In this document: positions 49,813 through 59,226 of the stretch, one piece after another
Layout of the letters: each line of letters starts with the position of its first letter
Position numbering within the stretch: position 1 is the stretch's first letter
Notes under the pieces: generated by a model
What the model was told of the DNA's origin: nothing
Database searches by the model: none
What the model saw: the letters and a program-made list of their open reading frames with translations, nothing else
Assembly: GCF_023273875.1 (NCBI RefSeq)
Contig: NZ_CP096882.1
Location: forward strand, 1,922,001 to 1,986,000
DNA: 64,000 bases
Reading direction: 5' to 3'
From: Pseudarthrobacter sp. SSS035
GTDB taxonomy: Bacteria; Actinomycetota; Actinomycetes; Actinomycetales; Micrococcaceae
Made by a program: the position numbers and the translations under genes

Positions 49813-50889
49813 ATGCAACTTCCCGTGATGCCTCCCGTCCCGCCCATGCTCGCCAAGGCCGTCAGCGGAATGCCCGACGGGGCCCTCAGCTATGAGCCCA
49901 AATGGGACGGGTTCCGGTCCATCATTTTCCGCGACGGCGATGAGCTGGAGATCGGCAGCCGCAACGAAAAGCCCATGACCAGGTATTTTCCTGAGCTCGT
50001 GGAAGCCCTGAAGGAAAACCTGCCGCCCCGCTGTGTGCTGGACGGCGAGATTGTCCTGGTGGGGGCATCCGGTGACCGGCTGGATTTCGATGCGCTGCAG
50101 CAGCGGATCCATCCCGCCGCCAGCCGCGTCAAGCTCCTCGCCGAACAGACCCCCGCCATGTTTGTGGCCTTTGACCTGCTGGCCCTGGGCGACGACGACT
50201 ACACCGGCCGGCCCTTCGCCGAGCGGCGGGCAGCGCTGGAAAAGGCACTCGCAGGCAGCAAGGCTCCCGTCCACCTCACGGCGGCAACCCAGGACAAGGC
50301 CACCGCCGAGCAATGGTTCCAGCAGTTCGAAGGTGCAGGCCTGGACGGGATTGTGGCCAAGCCGCTGGAGGGGAGCTACCAGCCGGACAAACGCGTGATG
50401 TTCAAGATCAAACACGAACGTACGGCCGATTGTGTGGTGGCCGGCTACCGCGTGCACAAGAGCGGACCGGACGCGATCGGCTCGTTGCTGCTGGGCCTGT
50501 ACAAGGACGACGGCGGCCTGGCCAGCGTGGGTGTGATTGGGGCCTTCCCCATGAAGCGCCGGCAGGAGCTGTTCGAGGAACTCCAGACTTTGGTCACGGA
50601 CTTCGACGGGCACCCGTGGGCGTGGGCCAAGCAGGCGGACGGCGAACGGACCCCGCGCAACGCGGAAGGCAGCCGCTGGAGCGCCGGCAAGGACCTGTCC
50701 TTTGTGCCCCTCCGGCCCGAACTGGTGGTCGAGGTCAGGTACGACCACATGGAAGGTGAGCGCTTCCGCCACACCGCCCAGTTCAACCGCTGGCGGCCGG
50801 ACCGGGACCCCGAATCCTGCACTTACGCCCAGCTGGAGGAGCCGGTGAACTTTGACCTGGCGTCGGTGCTGGAGACCGGGCGGCCCTAG
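49813..50889 (+). CDS. ligC: ATP-dependent DNA ligase, LigC-type
   Basis: 358 residues, the length of mycobacterial LigC. Motif I EPKWDGFRSI carries the adenylated Lys. Further motifs: SRNEKPMTRYFPEL, LDGEIV (motif IIIa-like), GLDGIVAKPLEGSY (motif IV) and KIKHERTADCVV (motif V), followed by the OB-fold. It seals nicks using ATP and may serve in stationary-phase repair. ATG 49813 is preferred over 49804 by position before MPPVPPMLAKAV. No ku or polymerase gene is adjacent. Confidence 0.88.
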   Translation: MQLPVMPPVPPMLAKAVSGMPDGALSYEPKWDGFRSIIFRDGDELEIGSRNEKPMTRYFPELVEALKENLPPRCVLDGEIVLVGASGDRLDFDALQQRIHPAASRVKLLAEQTPAMFVAFDLLALGDDDYTGRPFAERRAALEKALAGSKAPVHLTAATQDKATAEQWFQQFEGAGLDGIVAKPLEGSYQPDKRVMFKIKHERTADCVVAGYRVHKSGPDAIGSLLLGLYKDDGGLASVGVIGAFPMKRRQELFEELQTLVTDFDGHPWAWAKQADGERTPRNAEGSRWSAGKDLSFVPLRPELVVEVRYDHMEGERFRHTAQFNRWRPDRDPESCTYAQLEEPVNFDLASVLETGRP

Positions 50890-50947
50890 CAGCCCCGGCC
50901 ACCCGCCGTCGTACTTTTTGCTGGCGGAATAGACCACTTTTCAACGG

Positions 50948-50983
50948 GGAAAGCCCGCCATTTGGGGGGATGGCGGGCTTTCC
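50948..50983. terminator. Bidirectional terminator between ligC and MFS
   Basis: GGAAAGCCCGCCA ... TGGCGGGCTTTCC is a 13-bp perfect stem around a G-rich 10-base loop, between convergent genes. There is no long T-tract. Confidence 0.75.
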
Positions 50984-51006
50984 GGTCTCAAAATTGGGCT
51001 AGTGCG

Positions 51007-52326
51007 TTACTTCAGGCCGAGCTGCTTGGTGGGGACGTTGAACGTCTCCTTGGCCGTCAGGGCGGAGATGGCCGAGATGCCGCAGATGACGGCGGTGAAG
51101 ATGCTGATCTGGACCCAGCCGCCGGGCTTGATGCCGCCCATCGCTGCCACAACGGCCGGGGCGAACCCTGCCATCAGGAAGCCCAGCTGGGTGCCGATCG
51201 CCAGGCCGGAGAAACGGACCTTGGTGCTGAACATTTCGGCGTAGAAGGACGGCCAGACCGCGTTGGAGGCCGCGTAGCCACAGGAGAAGAAGCCGATGGC
51301 CGCGAGGAACATCAGCGGGACGCTGCCGGATTCCAGGCTGAGCAGGAACACCGGGGTCAGGATGGCGCTGGCCACGGCACCGTAGATGAAGACGGGTTTG
51401 CGTCCGATCTTGTCTGCGAGCATGCCGAAGAGCGGCTGGGTGCCCAAAGCGACCAGGTTGGCTCCGACGACCAGCCAGAGTGTGGTGGTGCCGTCAACGC
51501 CGGCGACGGTCTTGGCGTAGCTGATGGCAAGGGTGCCGAACACGGTGGAGACGGCGGCGATGAAGGCACAGCAGACTACGCGGAGCACGTCGCGCCAGTG
51601 GTCCTTGAGGAGATCGGCGACCGGCAGCTTGGAGATCTGGGCGGTTTTCTGGGCTTCCTCGAAGGCGGGCGGTTCGTGCAGCGTGCGCCGGATGAAGAAC
51701 GCAACAAGGACGACGACGGCGCTGAGCCAGAACGGGATGCGCCAGCCGATGCCGAACTTGATCTCGTCCGGGAGGGCGAGGACGGGGATGAAGACGAGGG
51801 CGGCGAGGATCTGGCCGCCCTGGGTTCCGGTGAGGGTCCACGAGGTGAAGAAGGAGCGGCGGTTGTCCGGTGCGTGCTCAAGCGTCATGGATGAGGCGCC
51901 GGCCTGCTCGCCTGCGGCGGAGAGGCCCTGGCAAAGCCGCGCCAGCACCAGCAGGGCCGGAGCCCACCAGCCCACGGTGTTGAAGTCCGGGAGGCAGCCG
52001 ATCAGGAACGTTGAGGCGCCCATCAGCAGCAGCGTGAACATCAGGACCTTCCGTCGGCCAACCCGGTCACCGAAGTGGCCCAGGATGACGGCGCCCACCG
52101 GCCGTGCCACATAGGCAAAGCCGAAGGTGGCGAAGGACATAACGGCCGCGTTGGCCCCGGCGTCCGGGAAGAACACCGTGGGGAAGATCAGGGCGGCGGC
52201 GGAACCGAAGATGAAGAAGTCGTAGTATTCGACGGCGCTGCCCAGGAAGCTGGCGAGGGCTGCCTTCTTTGGCGTCCCGGCCGGGGCAACGGTGCCCGGC
52301 CCCGCGGACGGAAGTGTCTGGCTCAT
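51007..52326 (-). CDS. MHS-family MFS transporter, probably shikimate/quinate
   Basis: 439 residues, 12 transmembrane helices. The start SFLGSAVEYYDFFIFGSAAALIFP is typical of the metabolite:H+ symporter (MHS) family (ShiA, KgtP, citrate/aromatic acid transporters). GRRKV and RLCQGLSAAGEQAGA follow as conserved loops. It imports an organic acid with protons. It is divergent from an IclR regulator and next to shikimate/quinate catabolic genes, so quinate or shikimate is the likely substrate (inference). ATG 52326 is preferred over a frame extending to 52479, which crosses the operator. Confidence 0.82.
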   Translation of the reverse strand: MSQTLPSAGPGTVAPAGTPKKAALASFLGSAVEYYDFFIFGSAAALIFPTVFFPDAGANAAVMSFATFGFAYVARPVGAVILGHFGDRVGRRKVLMFTLLLMGASTFLIGCLPDFNTVGWWAPALLVLARLCQGLSAAGEQAGASSMTLEHAPDNRRSFFTSWTLTGTQGGQILAALVFIPVLALPDEIKFGIGWRIPFWLSAVVVLVAFFIRRTLHEPPAFEEAQKTAQISKLPVADLLKDHWRDVLRVVCCAFIAAVSTVFGTLAISYAKTVAGVDGTTTLWLVVGANLVALGTQPLFGMLADKIGRKPVFIYGAVASAILTPVFLLSLESGSVPLMFLAAIGFFSCGYAASNAVWPSFYAEMFSTKVRFSGLAIGTQLGFLMAGFAPAVVAAMGGIKPGGWVQISIFTAVICGISAISALTAKETFNVPTKQLGLK

Positions 52327-52444
52327 GGAGTTCCTTAGATGTGACGACGTTGTCGCGGATGGATCTGGAGGGTCGCAGCCGCAGCTGCCTGTGTGGAGGC
52401 CTGGTGCGGTGCGGCTGGAGTCCGTTGAAAGACCCGGACTAGTA

Positions 52445-52548
52445 GCCACATGGTGGGAGCTACTTGTGCGATACAGCAATGATGGCTGTGAGCACAGTCA
52501 CTTGTCAAGAAAATAATCACCATCTAGAAATAGTTCCCACGATGTGGC
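52445..52548. promoter_or_regulatory. Pair of oppositely oriented operators between MFS and IclR
   Basis: GCCACATGGTGGGA at 52445-52458 and its complement-strand match TCCCACGATGTGGC at 52535-52548 (RC GCCACATCGTGGGA, 13 of 14 identical). They face each other in the 233-bp divergent interval. Two matching sites fit binding by the adjacent IclR protein to control both promoters; not tested. Confidence 0.6.
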
Positions 52549-52559
52549 AACATCGACGT

Positions 52560-53375
52560 ATGAGTGTGAATCAAACCACAGTGCCCGACGACCTTGCCGC
52601 TGAGCCCAGGGCGCCCAAAGCTGACCGTACGGACATGGTGGGCAAGGCCCTGGGCCTGCTGGTCCTCCTGGGCGACGAGCCGCGCGGCGCCAGCGCCGCG
52701 GAGATCTCGCGGCGCGCCGACCTCCCCTTCAGCACCACCTACCGCCTGCTGGGATCCCTGACGCGGGACGGGTTTGTGGACTATGAGCCGGACGGCCGCC
52801 GCTACCACCTGGGCCTTCGAATCTTCCAGCTCGGCCAGCGCGTCTCCAACCATCACGGATTTGCCGGCACGGCGCTGCCGGTCCTGCGCCGCGTGACCGA
52901 GCGGACGGGGGAGGCCACCATCCTCAGTGTCCGCGACGGCCACCACCACCTCACGGTCAACAAGGTGGACGGCCCGCAGACCTTCCGGGTCACCAGCGAT
53001 CCCGGGCATCTGGGCGCCCTGCACGCGACGGCCGTGGGCAAGGCGCTGGTGGCTTTTGCCGAGGATTCGGAGCGTGCGGCGCTGCTTGAAGAGCTCGAAC
53101 TGGAACCCCTCACCGAACGCACCATCACAGACCGGGCCGCGTTCCGTGCGGAGATCGAGAAGGTCCACCGGCAGGGATATGCCGTGATGGACGAGGAGAA
53201 CGAGAACGGCATGCGCGCCGTGGCTGTGCCGCTGCTTAATTCACAGGGCCACGCGTTCGCCTCCCTGGCCACCGCCGTTCCCGTGTTCCGCCTCAGCATG
53301 GAAGCCCTGCTGGCCCATGTGCCCCTGCTGCAGGAAGCCGCGGCAGAACTGGCTGCGCGCTTGCCACAACGGTAA
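52560..53375 (+). CDS. IclR-family regulator of quinate/shikimate use
   Basis: 271 residues. The winged HTH has ASAAEISRRADLPFSTTYRLLGSLTRDGFV, and the C-terminal effector domain has VDGPQTFRVTSDPGHLGALHATAVGKALVAFA. IclR proteins bind aromatic or organic-acid effectors. ATG 52560 is chosen, upstream codons being non-conserved. It is divergent from the MFS transporter and transcribed toward the qsu/pca operon, so it probably controls both. Its binding sites are proposed at 52445-52548. Confidence 0.85.
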   Translation: MSVNQTTVPDDLAAEPRAPKADRTDMVGKALGLLVLLGDEPRGASAAEISRRADLPFSTTYRLLGSLTRDGFVDYEPDGRRYHLGLRIFQLGQRVSNHHGFAGTALPVLRRVTERTGEATILSVRDGHHHLTVNKVDGPQTFRVTSDPGHLGALHATAVGKALVAFAEDSERAALLEELELEPLTERTITDRAAFRAEIEKVHRQGYAVMDEENENGMRAVAVPLLNSQGHAFASLATAVPVFRLSMEALLAHVPLLQEAAAELAARLPQR

Positions 53376-53387
53376 AAAGCCTTGAAA

Positions 53388-53404
53388 TGTTCGTATGTAG
53401 AACA
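53388..53404 (+). promoter_or_regulatory. Palindrome upstream of the qsu-pca operon
   Basis: TGTTC-GTATGTA-GAACA has 5-bp perfect arms, 110 bp before the dehydrogenase ATG. It resembles PcaR/IclR-family half sites (GTTC...GAAC), though the sites before the IclR gene differ. It may be bound by PcaR. Confidence 0.5.
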
Positions 53405-53513
53405 AGCGTGCGAGAAGTGAACAAGTGTTGTACTGTAATCCCTATCACCCGACCCGCCGCGGACGCCTTGAGCGCCACCGCCCGCCGGGTTCCGTATCAA
53501 AGGAGCTGCCCGG

Positions 53514-54395
53514 ATGAGCAATCGAACTGAGTCCTACCTTGTGGGACTGGTCGGCGACGGCGTTATGCCGTCACTCACTCCCCCCATGCACGAACGCGAA
53601 GGCGATATGCAGGGCCTGCGCTACCTCTACCGCCCCATCGACCTGCTGGAGCTCGGACTCTCCGGCGAAGCCGTGGGGGACCTGCTCAAGAGCGCCCGCA
53701 GCTTGGGCTTCAATGGCCTGAATATCACCCATCCGTGCAAGCAGCTTGTCCTGGCGCACCTGGACGAGGTCTCGCCGGATGCCCTCAGGCTCGGCGCCGT
53801 CAACACGGTGGTCATCGAGGACGGCCGTTTCATCGGGCACAACACCGACTTCTCCGGCTTCGCCGCCGCGCTCGCCTCCGGCCTCCCGGGTGCCCGGCTG
53901 GACCGCGTCGTCCAGCTGGGTGCAGGAGGTGCCGGTTCCGCCGTCGCCTATGCCCTGCTCACTGCCGGCGTGAAGGCGCTGGACCTGGTGGACGTGGACC
54001 CCGCCCGCTGCGCGGCACGCGCCGCAGAGCTGGCCGGCTTCTTCCCGGGCAGCACCGTCACGGCGCGTACGACGGCGGAGCTGCCGCAGCTGATGCCCCT
54101 GGCCGACGGTCTGGTGCACTGCACGCCCGTCGGCATGGCCGCCCACCCGGGCGTCCCGCTGGACCTGGACCTGCTGGAATCCCGGCACTGGGTGGCGGAC
54201 ATCGTCTACCGGCCCATCGAAACGGAACTGGTCCTGGGTGCCCGCGCCAAGGGCTGCGAGGTCCTGGATGGCGGCCGCATGGCCGTGGGCCAGGCGGCTG
54301 ACTCGTTCCGGATTTTCACGGGACTGGAAGCCAACGCGGAGCGCATGCGCAGCCATTTCCTGGCGCTCGTGGCCAAGGAAGGGGTGGCAGCCTGA
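53514..54395 (+). CDS. qsuD: Shikimate/quinate dehydrogenase
   Basis: 293 residues. It has the substrate-binding N-terminal domain (GLNITHPCKQLVL, with Lys and following Asp/Asn, GAVNTVV, GHNTDFSGF) and the NAD(P)-binding domain VVQLGAGGAGSAVAYALL. It oxidises shikimate or quinate to 3-dehydroshikimate or 3-dehydroquinate. The acidic VDVDPARC after the Gly motif favours NAD+ over NADP+, as in quinate/shikimate dehydrogenases. ATG 53514 follows AAGGAGCTG. Its stop overlaps the next start by one base (TGATG), so it is coupled to the dehydratase. Confidence 0.85.
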   Translation: MSNRTESYLVGLVGDGVMPSLTPPMHEREGDMQGLRYLYRPIDLLELGLSGEAVGDLLKSARSLGFNGLNITHPCKQLVLAHLDEVSPDALRLGAVNTVVIEDGRFIGHNTDFSGFAAALASGLPGARLDRVVQLGAGGAGSAVAYALLTAGVKALDLVDVDPARCAARAAELAGFFPGSTVTARTTAELPQLMPLADGLVHCTPVGMAAHPGVPLDLDLLESRHWVADIVYRPIETELVLGARAKGCEVLDGGRMAVGQAADSFRIFTGLEANAERMRSHFLALVAKEGVAA

Positions 54396-56290
54396 TGCGC
54401 ACCGGAATCGCCACGGTATGCCTCTCCGGCACCCTGAAGGAAAAGATGCAGGCCTGCGCCATCGCGGGCTTTGACGGCATTGAAATCTTCGAACCGGACC
54501 TGGTCACGTCGCCGCTCACGCCCGAGGACGTCCGTAAGATGGCGGCCGACCTTGGCCTCACGCTGGATCTTTACCAGCCGTTCCGCGACTTCGACAGCGT
54601 GTCCGACGACCTCCTGGCCGCTAACCTCCGGCGCGCCGAAGCCAAATTCAAACTCATGGCGCGGCTGGGCATGGACACCATCCTGCTCTGCTCCAACGTG
54701 GCCACCGCCAGCATCGACAGCGACGACCTCCGGGTGGAACAGCTCGGCCAGCTGGCCGCCCTGGCGGGGGACCACGGCGTCAGGGTTGCCTACGAGGCCC
54801 TGGCCTGGGGCAAGTACGTCAGCGACTACGAGCACGCCCACAAGCTGGTGGAAGCCGTGGACCACCCCAACCTGGGCACCTGCCTGGATTCCTTCCACAT
54901 CCTGTCCCGCAACTGGGACACCGCCCCCATCGAGGCCTTCAACCCGGACAAGATTTTCTTCGTCCAGGTGGCGGACGCCCCCAAGCTCTCCATGGATGTC
55001 CTCTCCTGGAGCCGGCACTACCGGGTCTTCCCGGGCGAGGGCCAGTTCGAGCTCGCCAAGTTCATGGGCCACGTGGTCCGGGCCGGGTACAGCGGTCCGG
55101 TGTCGCTGGAGATCTTCAACGACGTCTTCCGCCAGTCGGACGTGGAACGCACCGCCGTCGACGCCATGCGCTCGCTCATCTGGCTGGAGGAACAGAGCGC
55201 CAAATGGCTGGACGCTGCTTCCGACGCCGGGACGGGCACCGGCGCTGCTGGCACCCAGGCCCCTGGCCGCCGTCGTTATCCCATGGAACTGGCCACGCTC
55301 CCGCAGGTGGCCGAACCGGCGGGCTACAACTTCGCCGAGGTCAGGGCCGCGGACACCCAGGGGCTGGAAACGGTCCTGGGCCAGCTGGGCTTCGAGTTCA
55401 ACGGCCGACACCGCACCAAGGACGTGCAGCTCTGGAGCATGGGCCACGCCCGGGTGATCATCAACGAGGCCGCACCGGCAGACGGGGACGGCGCAGCGGG
55501 GGATGCGTCGCCCGCCATCGCCGCACTGGGGTTCGACGTCGCCTCCCCGGTGATTGCCGCCGCCCGCGCCCAGCAGCTGAGGGCCCCCGCGGTCCCGCGC
55601 AAGAGCCAGGCCAACGAGGAGGTGTTCCAGGGCTTCGCCGCCCCGGACTCCACCGAGATCTTCCTGTGCCAGGGCACTTCCGACGGCACCGCAGCGTGGA
55701 CCGGTGAATTCGGAGAGGGACTGGAAAATCCCACCGCCGGCCCCACCGCTGTGATCGACCACGTCAACCTGGCGCAGCCGTGGCAGCATTTCGACGAGGC
55801 CGTCCTCTTCTACACGAGCGCCCTGGCGTTGGAGCCCCAGCCGTTCGCTGAGGTGCCCAGCCCCACCGGCCTGGTCCGTTCGCAGGTCATGGCCACCGGG
55901 GACCGCGCCGTGCGGCTGGTGCTGAACCTGGCGCCGCTGAACCAGCAGCGCAAGACCTACCAGGAACACATCGCCTTCGCGGTGGATGACCTGGTAGCCA
56001 CCGCCAGGGACTGCAGGGCCCGCGGCCTGGAGTTCCTGCAGATCCCGGCGAACTACTACGTGGACCTGGACGCACGCTTCGGGCTGGCACCGGACTTCCT
56101 GGCCACGCTGCAGGAGCTGAACCTGCTGTACGACCGGGACGCCGACGGCGAATTCCTCCACTTCTACACGGCCACCGTGGGCAGTGTGTTCTTCGAAATG
56201 GTGGAACGCCGCGGCGCCTACGACGGCTACGGCGCCCCCAACGCCCCTGTGCGGCACGCCGTCCAGTACGACCACCTGCAGCACCGGTAA
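54395..56290 (+). CDS. qsuB: 3-Dehydroshikimate dehydratase (sugar-isomerase/HPPD fusion)
   Basis: 631 residues, a fusion. The N-terminal AP-endonuclease/sugar-phosphate-isomerase-like TIM barrel (about 1-280; TGIATVCLSGTLKEKMQACA, AIAGFDGIEIFEPDLV, TCLDSFHILSRNWD) dehydrates 3-dehydroshikimate to protocatechuate. The C-terminal half (about 285-631) is a 4-hydroxyphenylpyruvate-dioxygenase/vicinal-oxygen-chelate-like domain (GYNFAEVRAADTQGLETVL, DHVNLAQPWQHFDEAV). In the known QsuB/AroZ-like fusions this domain arrangement is conserved, with the N-terminal part doing the chemistry. It feeds PcaHG directly downstream, 59 bp away. Confidence 0.85.
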   Translation: MRTGIATVCLSGTLKEKMQACAIAGFDGIEIFEPDLVTSPLTPEDVRKMAADLGLTLDLYQPFRDFDSVSDDLLAANLRRAEAKFKLMARLGMDTILLCSNVATASIDSDDLRVEQLGQLAALAGDHGVRVAYEALAWGKYVSDYEHAHKLVEAVDHPNLGTCLDSFHILSRNWDTAPIEAFNPDKIFFVQVADAPKLSMDVLSWSRHYRVFPGEGQFELAKFMGHVVRAGYSGPVSLEIFNDVFRQSDVERTAVDAMRSLIWLEEQSAKWLDAASDAGTGTGAAGTQAPGRRRYPMELATLPQVAEPAGYNFAEVRAADTQGLETVLGQLGFEFNGRHRTKDVQLWSMGHARVIINEAAPADGDGAAGDASPAIAALGFDVASPVIAAARAQQLRAPAVPRKSQANEEVFQGFAAPDSTEIFLCQGTSDGTAAWTGEFGEGLENPTAGPTAVIDHVNLAQPWQHFDEAVLFYTSALALEPQPFAEVPSPTGLVRSQVMATGDRAVRLVLNLAPLNQQRKTYQEHIAFAVDDLVATARDCRARGLEFLQIPANYYVDLDARFGLAPDFLATLQELNLLYDRDADGEFLHFYTATVGSVFFEMVERRGAYDGYGAPNAPVRHAVQYDHLQHR

Positions 56291-56349
56291 GACAACCACT
56301 CAGCAGCAACAACCACCTAGCAGCAACAACCAGAGAAAAGGAGGCCGCA

Positions 56350-57132
56350 GTGGAGACACAGCAGGATCTCAGTGCAGAGATCAACGCCATGGGCGATGCC
56401 TACGCGCGGGCGCTCAAGGACGGCGCCCCGGCCGAAACGCAGCCCCGGCTGGACTACGCGCCCTACCGCAGCAGCATCCTGCGGCACCCCACCAAAAGCC
56501 TGCACCACGCGGACCCGGAAACCATCGAGCTGTACTCGCCGGCGTTCGGCCACCAGGACGTGCACGCCCTGGAAGCTGACCTGACCATCCAGCACAACGG
56601 CGAACCCCAGGGCGAGCGGATCATCGTGGCCGGCAAGGTCCTGGACGGCGACGGCCGCCCGGTGGCCGGGCAGCTCGTGGAGATCTGGCAGGCCAACGCG
56701 TCCGGCCGCTACATCCACAAGCGTGACCAGCACCCGGCGCCGCTGGACCCCAACTTCACCGGCGTGGGCCGCTGCATCACCGGCCCCGACGGCTCGTACC
56801 GGTTCACCACCATCAAGCCCGGCGCCTACCCGTGGAAGAACCACGTCAACGCCTGGCGGCCGGCCCACATCCACTTCTCCATGTTCGGCACCGAGTTCAC
56901 CCAGCGGATCGTCACGCAGATGTACTTCCCCGGCGACCAACTGTTCCCGCTGGACCCCATCTACCAGTCCATCGTGGACCAGGACGCCCGCGACCGGCTC
57001 GTGGCCAGCTACGACCACAATCTCACTGAGCCGGAGTGGGCGCTGGGCTACAACTGGGACATTGTCCTGACCGGCTCGAAGCGGACCTGGACCGAAAACG
57101 AGGCGCTCGGCGCAGCAGGAGACGAGGAATAA
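56350..57132 (+). CDS. pcaH: Protocatechuate 3,4-dioxygenase beta subunit
   Basis: 260 residues with the Fe(III) ligands of the family: Tyr (GRYIHKRDQHPA), Tyr (GAYPWKNHVNAWR) and two His (RPAHIHFSMFG). It cleaves protocatechuate between the hydroxyls (intradiol) to 3-carboxy-cis,cis-muconate. GTG 56350 starts the frame, with AGGAGG nine bases upstream. It forms the active enzyme with PcaG, one base downstream. Confidence 0.95.
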   Translation: METQQDLSAEINAMGDAYARALKDGAPAETQPRLDYAPYRSSILRHPTKSLHHADPETIELYSPAFGHQDVHALEADLTIQHNGEPQGERIIVAGKVLDGDGRPVAGQLVEIWQANASGRYIHKRDQHPAPLDPNFTGVGRCITGPDGSYRFTTIKPGAYPWKNHVNAWRPAHIHFSMFGTEFTQRIVTQMYFPGDQLFPLDPIYQSIVDQDARDRLVASYDHNLTEPEWALGYNWDIVLTGSKRTWTENEALGAAGDEE

Positions 57133-57133
57133 C

Positions 57134-57712
57134 GTGAACACACCCACCCAGCTTGTTCCCACCCCCGGCCAGACCGTCGGCCCGTTCTATGGCTACGCCC
57201 TGCCGTTCGTGAAGGACAACGAACTCCTGGCGCCCGGATCGCCCGGCTCCATCCGCCTTCAGGGCACCGTGTATGACGGCGCCGGGGAAACCATCCCGGA
57301 CGCCATCCTGGAGATCTGGCAGCCCGACGCCGACGGCAGGATCGTGCAGCAGACCGGTTCCCTGGTCCGCGACGGCTACACCTTCACCGGCTGGGGCCGC
57401 GCTTCCGTGGGCCACTCCGGCGTCTACACTTTCACCACCGTGAACCCGGGCCCCACCGAGCAGGTCCCCGGAAAACCAGTGGCCGCGCCGTTTATTTCAG
57501 TGGCCGTGTTTGCCCGCGGCCTGATGAACCGACTTTTCACCCGCGTGTACCTGCCGGAGAACGGGGAAGCCCTCGCCAAGGACCCGCTGCTGAGCTCCCT
57601 GGACCCGGAGCGCCGCCAGACGCTCATTGCCCGCCGCGATCCCGACGGCGGACTCACCTGGGACATCCGCCTGCAGGGCGAGGGCGAAACAGTCTTCCTG
57701 GACTTCCAGTGA
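57134..57712 (+). CDS. pcaG: Protocatechuate 3,4-dioxygenase alpha subunit
   Basis: 192 residues with the intradiol fold (TVGPFYGYALPF, VYDGAGETIPDAILEIWQPDADG) but, as usual for the alpha subunit, without a full set of iron ligands. It pairs with PcaH to make the (alpha-beta) oligomer. GTG 57134 starts one base after the pcaH stop. Its stop overlaps the pcaB start (GTGA). Confidence 0.95.
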   Translation: MNTPTQLVPTPGQTVGPFYGYALPFVKDNELLAPGSPGSIRLQGTVYDGAGETIPDAILEIWQPDADGRIVQQTGSLVRDGYTFTGWGRASVGHSGVYTFTTVNPGPTEQVPGKPVAAPFISVAVFARGLMNRLFTRVYLPENGEALAKDPLLSSLDPERRQTLIARRDPDGGLTWDIRLQGEGETVFLDFQ

Positions 57713-59226
57713 CGGACGCTGCCGGCATGGACGGTACCGGCCACTTCGGAAGCGCGGCCGACGGTGACGTCGGCCTGCTGAGTCCTGTCTCGGCGTCGCC
57801 CCTGGTGACGGCGCTGACCGGTGACCGCGCCGTGCTGGCGGCGATCCTCGCTGTTGAGTCCGGCTGGGCCGCCGTGCTGGAGAAGGCGGGCCTGGCGCCT
57901 GCCGGTTCCGCCGCCGTCGTGGCCTCCGCCGCCGAGGCGGGACGCTTCGACGCAGCAGACATCGCGCTCCGGGCCCAGGGCGGCGGCAACCCCGTCATTC
58001 CGCTGCTGGCAGACCTGCGCAAGCATGTCACCGCGCTCGATGCCGGCCGTGTGGGTGCCTTGAAGGCGGTCCACACCACGCTGACCAGCCAGGACGTGCT
58101 GGACACGGCCCTGATGCTGCTCGCGCGCAACACCGTTGAGGCGGTGCTGGCGGATCTGAAATGCACGACGGCGGCGCTCGCCACGTTGGCGGAACAGCAT
58201 GCGGACACGCTGGGCGTGGGTAGGAGCCTGACCCAGCATTCCCTGCCTTTTACGTTTGGGCTGCGGGCAGCGCAGTGGTTCCACGGGTTGGCCGCCGCAG
58301 GCCGGCAGCTGGGCAACGTGCAGTTCCCGGTGCAGTTCGGCGGGGCGGCCGGAACGTTGGCCGCCGGGACCGTGCTGACCGCAGGCTCGGCCACCAGCCC
58401 CTTTGACCTGGCCGACTCACTGGCCCGGCAACTGGGCCTGGCCGCAGCACCGGCACCCTGGCACACCAACCGGTTGGCCGTCACGGCGCTCGGCAATTCG
58501 CTGGCCTCGGTGCTGGACGCAGCGGGCAAAATCGCCGCGGACGTCCTGTTCCTGAGCCGGCCTGAAGTGGCCGAACTCGCCGAACCGCGCGCCGCCGGCC
58601 GGGGCGTCTCCTCGGCCATGCCGCAGAAGCAGAACCCGGTATTGTCGGTCCTCATCCGCAGCGCCGCCCTCCAGTCACCGCAGCTGGTGGCCCAGCTGCA
58701 CCTGGCCGCGGCCAACTTCAACGACGAACGCCCGGACGCCGCCTGGCACACGGAATGGCCGGCCCTGCGCCAGCTTCTCCGCCTGGCACTCGGCGTGGCC
58801 GGACAGCTCCGGGAGCTTGCCGAAGGCCTGCAGGTTTTCCCCGACGCCATGCGCCGCAACCTGGACGTTGCCGGGCCGCTGCTCCTGGCCGAAGGGGTGG
58901 GCGCCGCAGTGGCCCCGCTGCTGGCCGAACAGGATGGCCGCAATGGCAAGGAGCAGCTGCAGGCCGTGGTGGACGGGACGCTCCAGACGCCCACCGCCGA
59001 TCAGGGCGCCACCTACCGGCGGCTGCTCCGCGAGGCCGTCCCGGCGGAGACGCTTTCCGATGGGCAGCTGGCGGAACTCCTGGACCCGGCCGGCTACCTG
59101 GGCCAGGCCGCCGAGATCTCCCGGCGCATCCTCGCCGCGTTTCCGGACTTTGCGCTTGTCGCATCGGATTCTTCAGCAGTCACTAATTCAGCACACAACG
59201 ACGCGAACGGAGCCAACCGTGGCTAA
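57709..59226 (+). CDS. pcaB: 3-Carboxy-cis,cis-muconate cycloisomerase
   Basis: 505 residues, fumarase/aspartase superfamily, with the signature SSAMPQKQNPVLS (usual GSSxMPxKxNP). It cyclises 3-carboxymuconate to 4-carboxymuconolactone. It is somewhat longer than the roughly 450-residue norm, with an N-terminal extension; GTG 57709 is used because of the GTGA overlap. The C-terminal end overlaps the pcaD GTG. Confidence 0.92.
   Translation: MTDAAGMDGTGHFGSAADGDVGLLSPVSASPLVTALTGDRAVLAAILAVESGWAAVLEKAGLAPAGSAAVVASAAEAGRFDAADIALRAQGGGNPVIPLLADLRKHVTALDAGRVGALKAVHTTLTSQDVLDTALMLLARNTVEAVLADLKCTTAALATLAEQHADTLGVGRSLTQHSLPFTFGLRAAQWFHGLAAAGRQLGNVQFPVQFGGAAGTLAAGTVLTAGSATSPFDLADSLARQLGLAAAPAPWHTNRLAVTALGNSLASVLDAAGKIAADVLFLSRPEVAELAEPRAAGRGVSSAMPQKQNPVLSVLIRSAALQSPQLVAQLHLAAANFNDERPDAAWHTEWPALRQLLRLALGVAGQLRELAEGLQVFPDAMRRNLDVAGPLLLAEGVGAAVAPLLAEQDGRNGKEQLQAVVDGTLQTPTADQGATYRRLLREAVPAETLSDGQLAELLDPAGYLGQAAEISRRILAAFPDFALVASDSSAVTNSAHNDANGANRG

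Noticed and set aside
49567..50937. Minus-strand frame opposite the DNA ligase
   Set aside because: The ligase has all nucleotidyltransferase motifs; the other frame has none.
54206..56299. Long minus-strand open frame of almost 700 codons opposite the dehydratase gene
   Set aside because: High GC opens frames on the opposite strand. It lacks motifs and a ribosome-binding site and is covered by clear catabolic genes on the plus strand.
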